A stretch of 64,000 bases of DNA. Origin: Daphnia pulex. Its lineage: Eukaryota > Arthropoda > Branchiopoda > Diplostraca > Daphniidae. Below, piece after piece: positions 48,917 to 58,393 of this stretch. The stretch covers positions 558,001 through 622,000 of the forward strand of contig NC_060021.1 of the NCBI RefSeq assembly GCF_021134715.1. The letters run 5' to 3'. Positions within the stretch are counted from its first letter, which is position 1. Every line of letters starts with the position of its first letter. The notes beneath the pieces were generated by a model. It saw nothing but the letters and a program-made list of their open reading frames with translations. It searched no databases and had not been told where the DNA came from. A program made the translations under genes and the position numbers.

Positions 48917-49596
48917 TTCTCCGTACAGTTCTCAAGAGCAACTGCTAGGTTTTAGCAAACAAAAATGTGCTTTTCAAGGTTTTGTAAGTATCTTTAGACC
49001 AGTCCTTCAAATACTGATTTTTGAGAAGTGTCATAACTGTCATATAGATGGCGTGTTGATTGTGTCAGTTTTATGGTCTTGTGGAGTTTGCTGTCAAAAG
49101 TTAAGGTATCTTTTCTTCGAAAATTACCAATGAATTCATGGGTAAATTCGAGATATTTCATGTATAACTTTTTGGTGATGTGTTCTATAACGTGTACAGT
49201 ACATGTTGGAATATAACCGTAATGTTTCTATTCAACTTACAGGAGGAAACGTGAAAGCAGTGAAAGGTTCGTGCAGCCTACCGTCAACTATTTTGTTCAA
49301 AATCATTGTATTCTATTGAATATGCCATCGAAATGATACAGGTACTAGGTACCAACACTAGCTTTATTTAACTATTGCTGAAATAGATATTCTTTTTATC
49401 TTTTATTAGGATTCATCATAAATATTCACCGTTTGTATTGGACTTGCTAGATCACCAACTCCAGCATGGACCAATCTCTCATTCCATCTTCAGAGAACCT
49501 TGGATAACTGATTGGTGGTTTCATCTTTCATGTGTAAGTTCACTTGTCATGTCACTGGACTTTCTTTGTTGCAGTATAATATTTGATCTGCGCTTA

Positions 49597-49985
49597 CATG
49601 TTTGAGAGACGATTTTGGGTGTTCATAACTGTTTAATTATTCTTTTAGATCATAGACAGCAAAGCACATTATGAACAAATTATAAACAAGGTGAATTTTT
49701 TAAAATTATTATTTACAGATTTTAAATTATAAGTTTCTAAATTGGCATGACAGACTAAGAAAAGCCATGCTGTCCATTGAAGAATAAGGACAATGACTAT
49801 ACATTCAACAAGGTTCCTTGTTTGCTAACCCGTTGGCTGCTACCCTTGAATCTCCCATTTAACTTCTTTACACGGGTCTTCTATATTTGAGGTAATGCTT
49901 TCTGTCATCACAATCTTGTTTGATTATAATTGCCATCCAAGTAATTCTTCATTTTCCTTTCAGGTTAATCCTTCCCCGCTATTTA
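49597..49985. repeat. Inverted duplication, arm 1
   Basis: Reads on the + strand what 50425-50845 reads on the - strand, at roughly 75-85 percent by eye. Shared features include AGAGACGATT...TAACTGTTT, TAGA(C)..AAGCACATT, TTATAAACAAGGTGA, CCTTGTTTG..AACCCGTTGGCTG and ATCTCC. The acceptor (attcttttag), donors (AAG/GTGA, GAG/GTAAT) and final acceptor (cctttcag) are conserved between arms although all frames are stopped. Confidence 0.75.
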
Positions 49986-50424
49986 ATAGACTTCATCTGC
50001 TGCCAGTAAAGCAGGGGGAGACACTGCCCGACTGACTCGACCAGGGAGATTACCCGGCCATGGTTAAGAGAAACCGGAAAAAGAACGAAGAGAGCTGAGG
50101 AGCAGTTATTATGAGAGCAGTGTGTCATAGTAGGCTTCCGGCTTAGACTCATGACCCTCCAACAGATTTCATCGAATCATGCGCCTTGCAAGTCCCCGTT
50201 CGACCAAACATCTCCCTTCCTCCTGGTTGTCGCAGCGAGTGAGTGACCACCGGCGGGCGTTGGTTAGTGGTTATTTAGGGAAACGGGGCCACTGAAGAAG
50301 GGAGCCCAGATATGCACTTGTAATGTATCTAACAACTACACAATTTATCAGTCTTGAATTACAGGATTCTCTCATCAGTTTTCACCAATGAATGAAGTAG
50401 GGTCCAGTGGATGATCAGTAGCGA
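49986..50424. other. GC-richer spacer between inverted arms; candidate non-coding RNA
   Basis: About 330 bases (49990-50320) are clearly richer in G+C than the flanks and have no ORF. Being bounded by inverted arms with splice signals, the segment would be the loop of a large hairpin or the terminal exon of a non-coding transcript. It does not match a structural RNA family I recognise. Confidence 0.35.
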
Positions 50425-50845
50425 AGGAGTTACCCTGTAAGCAGAATGAACATTTATTTGGATGACAATAAATTTTCAATAAGAGTTTAGCGACAGAAAG
50501 CAATACCTCAATTAAGAGGGCCAGTTTAAAGAAGTAAAAATGGAGATTCACAGGTACCAGCCAACGGGTTTTCAAACAAGGGACCTTGTTACCTGTGTAG
50601 ACATTGCCCTTTTTCTTCAAACGACATGACTTCTCATAAATCTGGCATGCGAATTTAGAAACATTTAGTTTAGACCCTGCAAATTTATAAAAAGAAAGTC
50701 ATTTTGTTTATAATTTGTTGTCAATGTGCTTGACATCTCACCTTGTTTATAATTGGTTATCAATGTGCTTGATGTCTATAATCTAAAAGATTAATGAAAC
50801 AGTTATTAGTATAAACTCCCAATCGTCTCTTATAAACATAGATAA
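50425..50845. repeat. Inverted duplication, arm 2 (with an internal 36-base direct duplication)
   Basis: Minus-strand counterpart of 49597-49985. It is longer because TTGTTTATAAT..GTGCTTGA(C/T)(A/G)TCT occurs twice in tandem (about 50704-50740 and 50744-50780). Confidence 0.75.
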
Positions 50846-52930
50846 ACTTAATTGCAAATTAATACTTTTAACACTCACAAGACTTGAACAGTACACTTTA
50901 ATTAGCTTCAGCCTAGACTGACACATTGAGAACACTTCAGAATGACACCAGCACTACAGACTGCTTGCAGCAGCTGCAGCTCAACTTGAACTCCCTTTTC
51001 ACGAGGTGGCTGCAATAGAACCATCTGCATGACAACAATGAAGATCAGACTTTGTTGTGCTCTTAAATTATTTGATAGAAAAGCCCTACCTGAACATAAA
51101 CTGATAAAATATATTGCATTATTGCAGGGAAATTAATCAACAAATTTACTTTTATTTCTCTGAAGTATAGATTCTGGAAATCTACAGGCAGCAAGACGCT
51201 CGAGGCACGACAATTTGGCGAAATGTACAGGCACTTGAGCTACGAGATGATTTGGTCATTAACTGTTTACATGCTAATTCACCTGTAAATTTTATACATA
51301 AAAAATTTACATTAAATAACCCTAAGATTTTAACAAGAAATGTACCGTTTCATTTTCAGCATGGGAAACGTCACGATAAACATTCAACAATCAACACTCA
51401 TTTCGTCTGCGTCTGTTAGAAACAACATGGCGCTACCTGGTGGACATAATTTTAGCCACCTAGCGACAGCCAATTGGATTGCTTGCTTGCAGACAGCACG
51501 CAACACCTCAATTTGAATTCGTCACGCCTTTCAAGTTTCACTAATAACTGGCACGAAATGAATCAAGTGGGGATGAAGACTAGATTATTCCCGCAGCTTA
51601 CCCTGTGACACAAAACATAAATTATTAAGTTAGCTATTTCAGACTTTCCTTCACTCTTGCAACATAAAAATCTATAAATATTAACAGAAAGTATGGGGGG
51701 GTCAAGACAAAAAATAAAACTTGCAATTTTCTGAAGAAAAGAATTATTTTCCTGCCTGTGGCTGTAAGGCAGCAGCAACAGTTATCTGTGTCTGATTTAG
51801 TGTTCAAACTAACTTTTGGCATCAAACTGTCATGTCAAATCTAAAGGATATTTCAATAAATAAAAACTTAAGTAAATTGCTGATAACCGCATATTCATTT
51901 AAACCACATTACTTTTGGTAAATGAACATCACGCCTCCCCCCTCCCCCGAACTTCCTCTTCGTTTCTTCCCATTTTCAGTATCAATGGAAATGCTATAAA
52001 AAAAAATTAGTACTACATTATATCACTTCATACAGTCAGCCCAAATATTCTATAGCAGAATTATCTGATAATAATTGTTGAAACAAAAGTTGACATTAAA
52101 CTGGATGACTCAATTAAGTTTCAAATACGCATCATTTAAACTTTGTTGAGTACTCTAAGAGTGAAACAAGCATTCTTTCAGTATCTACCAATCCAGTTTA
52201 CAGCACATTTCCCTTTACAAAATCCATGATTGAAGGAAATAGTTTACGCAAATAGTGAAAATGTGTCCACACGACCTCCCCTCCCCAATGATGATGAAAA
52301 ATCTACTTTGGTCCTACCAATGGAAAATAAATATACATATGTGTATAGCATTATCAATATCAACATATTAGAACTTTGAATATAGGAAAGAAATGGAGAC
52401 TTGAAATTAACAAATTAGGAAGATATTCACAAATGAATAAGTACCGAATGATCAATTCACCATCCAAGAAATCCACGCGTGAATTAAACAGACATGAGAA
52501 ATGGGATTCCATGAAGTAGTACAACATTTCTCTACCAGGTGCCTCTGAAAAAGAAAACAAATTACGCGGCTTTTTTTTCAAAAGCGGTGATAGATTTAGC
52601 AGTCATCAAAAACTTGTTGGTCAAAAAAATTGATGGCTCTGGTTTTAGCAGTTCACATGTGGGTTTTGCAACAAAAATATGAGTAGCATTATAATCGTGA
52701 TGACGCAGTTAAAAACCAAAAAATGTCCGGCATCTTTAAAAAAAAAGGGTAGACTGGGAAAACTCGTGTCATAATTTTTTAAAGAAAAGCGAACATGGGA
52801 CTCCTGAATGACAGTTGAAAATCTATGACCAGTTAACTATTGTTATCACTTCCTATTCAAAGTAAAGATTCCATAACGATCTCAACTACGCTCTTTTAAG
52901 TATATGATCAACTCCCGGAGATGGTTCATA
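50846..52930. other. Intergenic; no gene recognised
   Basis: AT-rich with short frames only. Two CTCF-like words sit together: TGGCGCTACCTGGTGG at 51428-51443 and CCACCTAGCG at 51457-51466. Confidence 0.45.
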
Positions 52931-52938
52931 CAGGATGT

Positions 52939-53012
52939 GCGACCATAGTATAACGGTTAAGACACCTAGTGTTGATTCCAAAGGTACGAAATTCGATTCC
53001 TACTCCATCACA
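52939..53012 (+). other. tRNA-like sequence (degenerate tRNA or tRNA-derived SINE fragment)
   Basis: TAGTATAACGGTTA resembles the internal A box and AATTCGATTCC, 30-odd bases later, the B box of a tRNA promoter. The putative acceptor-stem halves (GCGACCA and TCCATCA) do not pair well and no clean anticodon arm forms, so it is unlikely to be a functional tRNA. Confidence 0.3.
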
Positions 53013-53126
53013 TGTCCCTCCATATTGTCTCCCACTGTTTACCATGTCTGTCTGCATAATATCCCTGCATGTACCAACTTAACATAACTAAGCTACTAAC
53101 TGTTACTCACACAACTACTAACACTC

Positions 53127-53800
53127 ACACTGAGCAGATGAAGTTGAGCAGTCCAAGGAAACAACAGATGAGGTAAACGACGTGGTAGCGGATCTCCGTG
53201 TCCATGCAATTTGCCTTACGCTCAGCATATATACGTCCTTCAACACTACCGTGGCGGTGCCAAGGAGCATCAATTTTGGTTGTTGAGGTCCAGTGGAGCA
53301 AATAAGTCGGAGAATGACTGTCATGACGAGAGTTCTGATGTACGACACGGTTTAGGTAACGTAATGGCCACAGCGGCCGAAAGGAGCATGAGATGCCCAG
53401 ACAAGACCTGAGTATTTATAAAAAAGATCGTTGAAAAGATGAAAATTAAGTTATTATATAAGTTATCCAGACCTAAGAGGTGAGTGCCAGGATCAGGAAC
53501 CGGTCCGTCAGTGTCGAACGGGTAAAAGACGGTGACAATCAAGTTGATAATGACTGCCAAATTGAAGAGGATTTGACTTCAGATGGGCATGTGCGAGCTG
53601 ACCAGAATAGGAATGGCTTAACTGCTTTCCGCGCAATTTCTTGTGCTTAAGCAAAAATTTGTCAAAAGTTGAAGAATAAAACTTACTTCGACGCAAATAC
53701 CTGAACGAGTGGTGTAAATTGGTTAATTTTCTTGGCCAGTTAGAGTTCCACAACTCCAACTCCAGGAAAAAGTCGACCGTCCATAGACAACATTTTAAAG
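53127..53800 (-). pseudogene. Decayed inositol 1,4,5-trisphosphate receptor (IP3R) fragment
   Basis: Read on the minus strand, segments in different frames line up in order with the first membrane helices of IP3 receptors: VDFFLELELWNSNWPRKLT, then SQILFNLAVIINLIVTVFYP, then a probable intron near 53408-53485, then LSAAVAITLPKP, then RTLVMTVILRLICSTGPQ and LLGTATVVLKDV, then DTEIRYHVVYLICCFLGLL. Breaks: a TGA where the family has Trp (just before SQILFN), a frameshift between TLPKP and RTLVM, and a deletion plus frameshift after VVLKDV. No pore segment follows. The retained intron suggests a DNA-level duplicate rather than a processed copy. The active gene must be elsewhere. Confidence 0.75.
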
Positions 53801-56241
53801 TTGTAAAAAATGAATTCAGCCGCTTTCCGCTATTCTAGCACATGCTATTGGCTAGTACAGACAGTGGCTTCACCTACTGTCTGAGGCTTGTATCGGAAAT
53901 GCTACTCTAGGCTCTCCCTAGAAAGACGAAGAGTAGAAAACTAGCAAAAAATTAACAAATAAATTCTCGGCCATTTCAAATAAAATATGATAAATTAATC
54001 TTTTACCGATCACTGGAACTGGAGTAGTGGCTTCCGATGTGGAACGGTGAACAACAACTTCATTTGGTACGATATCGGAAAATTCGGCAATAAAGTCCCC
54101 AAATGGTGGGAGTGAATAAGCGAGTTGATCCTGGACAAGAATGTGAGCTGTAGCGCCAGGTCATCCTAGAGAACCGAGATCTTCTTCAGCCAAAGGAATG
54201 ATGCTGTCCACGATCCAAATTCGGCAGTACTTCATCGAATTCCAAATCTATCAATTTTCAAAGTAGCCACAAAATAAAATAAGAGTTCGAATTTAATTGG
54301 AAGTTCCAATAGGTAGCATTTGTACCCACCAATTAACATGAAATAACTACAAGATGTTTCCGGCTGCGACGCATTTTCTTCAGCCGGATTGACTGGGGGG
54401 AGAACTAGGCCCACACTGATAAGGACTCGATCTAATGTAAAACCCCAACACAATCGAATAAATTTAAGCCACACATAATTCTAATGGAATTTTAACCGGT
54501 AGAATATCTTTTGTAGCTTTTTCACCTGATACTTCTTTGTCAACTGTATTGTGGGAGTCACCTGCTTCAAATACTGTAGCTTGTGATACAGGGGTTTTCA
54601 AATTTCATCTTGATTAGAACTGCAACAACAGTTCATTTGATAGGGGCTCGAGTAGTGTCCAGTACTACTTTCCTCAATGAGAACATCACCGAAGCCAATT
54701 TCTTCCGGAACGTCAGTTCGGCTAAGATGCGTTTTATATGGAACCAGCATTCGTGTCAATGTCGGTCGTGACCCAAAGATTCCAGAGTCTAAATGGATAA
54801 ATCAGGAATTTTGTTTAAATATCAAGAATAAGTTATTGTTACTTAAACACGCAATCACAAGTTGCTAAAGTCTAACTCAATAATCTTGTGGCCACGGGTA
54901 AAAGACTGGCTGTAGAATATGTTGAATGAAAAGATTTGAAGTTCAATTTCAACTTCTTTATCCATTGAACCTTAAACATGCAAGCAAAAACTGGGTTGCA
55001 CTTTACACACTTTTTTACACCAATGTTGAGTTCTTTTCATCACTGATATTTTATTTTCTGATGTGGAACTGTAATCCATGCCGATCCCCATGTAGACTGA
55101 AGATTGGAATTTGTCTAATTTTAGGCAATCATTGTGTCTGGTAGTCACATGGGTAAGTGTAGCTAACACTAAATGTTTAAGTTCACTTAATTACATACTT
55201 GTTCTACACGTTCTACATCATTGGATTAATTGCAAGCAGAGGTAACTTCAACAGCAACACTGTACTTGAAAATCTTAGACTTGCTGCTGTTGCATCAGAT
55301 CGAAGTGGTGGGATGATTTAAACCTAAAAAAACACACAGAACAAAATCTTGTAGTAGTACTCGTTAGTTTTAGCAAGGAAAATTCCTCGCCGTGCATCAT
55401 TGCGTCAATTTGATCTGGACACATGGACTGTTTCTCCTTAATTTGCCTGCTTTGTTTCAACCACGTTAGGTGGTAACGGGACACCCGTGGGTAAGACAGG
55501 TTTTAGACCATCGAGGAACAAAATCAAACTTTTTCGTCAACGGACTCGTTTACCAATTGCTCATTACAATCAAACAATTCGATCTCTGAAACTTTGATAC
55601 AATATGGAATGTAGCAATATGCTGATCTCACCATCAGTGCTGTGGGGCGTGGGCCTATCCGCCTGTGGACAAAAAACTTGTAGCTACACAAGAGAGTGCA
55701 GAGACTGCAGACGAACTTCCGTGAGAAATTGGAAGCGGTGTTGCCCTTTTAAATTTTACGAAGCTCACTCAGTCGAAGCTTTTTAAAAATTTTTAAATGT
55801 TCTCTTGAATCTTGATCTTGAATGGAACTCTATTTTCTATTTAAAAAATTATGAACCAGCCCTGCCATCTTACACGCCGAACAACCCTCCCACACCGTAA
55901 GAAAAACTAATTTTTTTCGATTTCCATTCTAGAAACTAGCAACTTTTTTTTTTAATTTCAAATAGATTCAATCTCTTTCAAAAAATGGTACTAAAAACAG
56001 CAATCAATAGTCAGCAGAAAAGATCACAATGTAGTACAACGTTTATTATAGTACAATATATGAACTAGCGTTTTAAAGAGTCATCAAGATAAAGTTTTAA
56101 CGATGTTTTCTCTCCTTTTAAGCAAAGCTTGGATAAAACACTGTTTAGCTTTCATGCTCCTTCTTGATTTTTGACGTTTCCATTTTTTCTGTGAAATCGT
56201 ATGATGAAATATCGATGAAGTAATTTGTTTTTTTATACCAG
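53801..56241. other. Gene remnants, unassigned
   Basis: Minus-strand stretches look formerly coding but are broken. About 54240-54010 contains AHILVQDQLAYSLPPFGDFI and SDIVPNEVVVHRSTSEATTP interrupted by a stop. About 54790-54600 contains RPTLTRMLVPYKTHLSRTDV and PEEIGFGDVLIEESSTGHY. About 55500-55340 contains RQIKEKQSMCPDQIDAMMHG. I do not recognise the family and no intact splice chain exists. They may belong to the same decayed neighbourhood as the IP3R fragment. Confidence 0.35.
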
Positions 56242-56950
56242 TCAGTCAATGAACAACCTTTCAATGCAGTGGTAAAGCTGCTCAATCCCTATTGGATTAC
56301 ATTCAAGAAATGTCTCCTTTTCTTGGCTATTGGAAGTCGATTCATCCACCTGCGGGGACGGGACGATTTCTTTTAAAAAAACAAAACACGTTTTAGTATA
56401 AGAGAATAATAGCCTTTAATTAATGAACAAGTTATCAAAATATTATGCAGCTAGTTTGAAGACTAAACACCAAATCTTACGTTCCATTTCACTACGTTTA
56501 CCGTAGCGACTTCCGATGAAAAATCTTTCCGGATTACGGGCGTCCAGTTCACTGTTGCCAAGAACGATTCCGCCATTACCAGAGCGGCCAAATCGGGGCC
56601 CTCCGAAGAATCTTTCGTCAGCCGAACGGCTAGCGACTAAAAAATTATTATGCAATGAAAAAAATAATTAAAAATCAACAGATTCTTTTCAAAGGAAAAT
56701 TTAGAAAAAAGGAAAAATAAAGACATCCCCATTCCTTTCTATCATTCGCAATGATCATACAAAGATTGATAAATTCCAGAAACATAAAAAAATATTTTAA
56801 AAGAAAGGCGTGCAATTTACCTCGAGAACGAACTTCAGACCGCTTCCCATAACGTCCATTCGTAAAAAAGGTCTGGGCATCAACTAAGACCACACTCATC
56901 ATTAACGCCAACGTGCAAAATAGCCAAAATACGGATTCCTTTCTTGCCAT
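56242..56950 (-). CDS. RYamide neuropeptide precursor
   Basis: Three exons, 56950-56821, 56636-56481 and 56369-56242, splice to 137 aa. The signal peptide (VFWLFCTLALMMSVVLVDA) is followed at once by QTFFTNGRY-GKR, so the mature peptide likely starts with pyroglutamate and ends in an amidated RY. Two more amidation sites follow: ADERFFGGPRF-GR, an RF rather than RY ending, and NPERFFIGSRY-GKR. The C-terminal extension from exon 3 (ECNPIGIEQLYHCIERLFID) has two cysteines. The exon-3 acceptor tttaaaag was chosen because it restores phase; the stronger-looking CCCGCAG acceptor 20 bases later gives a stop after two codons, and reading through gives a different short tail. RYamides act through an NPY-type receptor and are tied to feeding and water balance in arthropods. 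Confidence 0.88.
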
Positions 56951-57154
56951 GACGTGAGGTTTATTGAGTTGTTGAATGTAATACGCTAGTCTAGCGCAAG
57001 CTGAGAAAGAAGAAATTTGAAAAATAATTAGTGTTACTACGTTTTCTTCAGGTTTTCTTTAAAATATTTACGAATACTTGCCAAAATGAGTGCTAAAGAG
57101 CGGATGCAACAACTACTGAGGCTGAAAACGTCCGACAGCCCGTAAGGTAGATAC

Positions 57155-57194
57155 ACTGAATGAAGAAAACTGTATCCGCTGAACGGTATTTATA
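57155..57194 (-). promoter_or_regulatory. RYamide core promoter: TATA box plus TCAGT initiator
   Basis: Minus strand TATAAATA (57194-57187) is followed about 32 bases later by TCAGT (57159-57155). A short non-coding exon then runs to about 57072 (donor GTAAAT) and splices to 57000 (acceptor tttctcag), upstream of the ATG at 56950. Confidence 0.65.
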
Positions 57195-58393
57195 CTGAAC
57201 AGCACCGCGCGGGTTTACAGCGCAACCGCTGGAAACGCAACAACATTCGAACAAGAGTGATTCACAACGCTGGCTAATCTATTTCACTTTTAATTATAGC
57301 TCCATTTTTGTATTGCTAATAAATGGTTTATAAAAGCTTCAACATTTATTGTTAACTTAAAGAATAAATTTTGTACTTGAAATTCTTCATTCGGCCTATA
57401 AAATCAAAGATAATTTACTCAACTTTTTTATTTTTTATTAACACAAGAATTTAAAAAATAACCTTGAATCAAATATTTTTCTGATTCTTTTCTTCTCATT
57501 TTATAACCAAATTTCTAGACTTTCTGTGGTTTCTGTATTTTGCGGTTCTGCCAGCGTAAATCGCGAAAATGTTAGTGCCATACCCGCGCATTAGTTTACA
57601 AAACAACAACATTAAGAAACTTTAGAATAACCAAACGCACCGTATGGACGTCGAGGGAACATGAGCCAGATTGCATTACGCCAGATAAACTGTATTGCTT
57701 AATCTCGATAAAAACCCATTCAACCGAGCACCAGCAACAGGTGCGATCCTCCCTTGTATTAGTTTGTTTACGTCAACCAACTATAGTCTAGATGCCTCAA
57801 TAATAACAGGAAAGTTATTACGCCGCCCACCCAACGTCAACTACGCAATAGATAATTCCAGTTATCTTAAGCAAACAACAAATTTATTTAGACCTATAGT
57901 ATCCCAGCATTACTACCGCGTCACCGGAAGAGAATCCTTTATCCGCCCACTCTGATCAGAAAACAAGTGCAAATTATACCGATAATATTATTATAAAGGT
58001 AACCAGTAATGTTAAGACCACGTCCGTATAAAACCGAATGATCCTAAATGATAACTGAACTAATATTACATTGAAAGCATCTCGAGGAGTAACACTTTTT
58101 GACACATAACCGCGCTCCATCCATCTCTTAATTAGCGAGGTTAACGTCGTTACTATTACAACGGCAAGTAGTAAGTTGTTGGTGGTGGACAAAAGCACAA
58201 AGTTGGCTGATGGGTTCAAGACAATGTTACGCTATTACACCTCTTTCTTTTGTATCTACGTTATTTTAAGTATAAAGACATATTCGATTGTGCCATTATA
58301 ATTAGTAATTGTGCATGAGAGTGTATGATATCCAACCACGAAATGGAATTCAAAAATTGACAGCCGTACAAACGCGTTTAAATGAACTACAAA
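57195..58393. other. Intergenic between RYamide promoter and MED16 3' end
   Basis: No confident gene. A minus-strand frame at 58219-57974 encodes 81 residues with two strongly hydrophobic stretches (NNLLLAVVIVTTLTSLI and DVVLTLLVTFIIILSV). It might be a remnant of a membrane protein, but it has no recognised family or splice partners. Confidence 0.4.

Noticed and set aside
52939-53012. Functional tRNA gene
   Set aside because: Internal promoter-like boxes are present but acceptor and anticodon stems do not pair; kept only as a tRNA-like fragment.
56342-56349. Strong CCCGCAG acceptor as the start of RYamide exon 3
   Set aside because: It leads to a stop after two codons, whereas the upstream tttaaaag acceptor gives a 41-residue in-frame extension; both are described.
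57695-57955. 86-codon plus-strand frame, considered as a nuclear copy of mitochondrial DNA
   Set aside because: Neither strand matches a mitochondrial gene I recognise, and composition is not typical of one.
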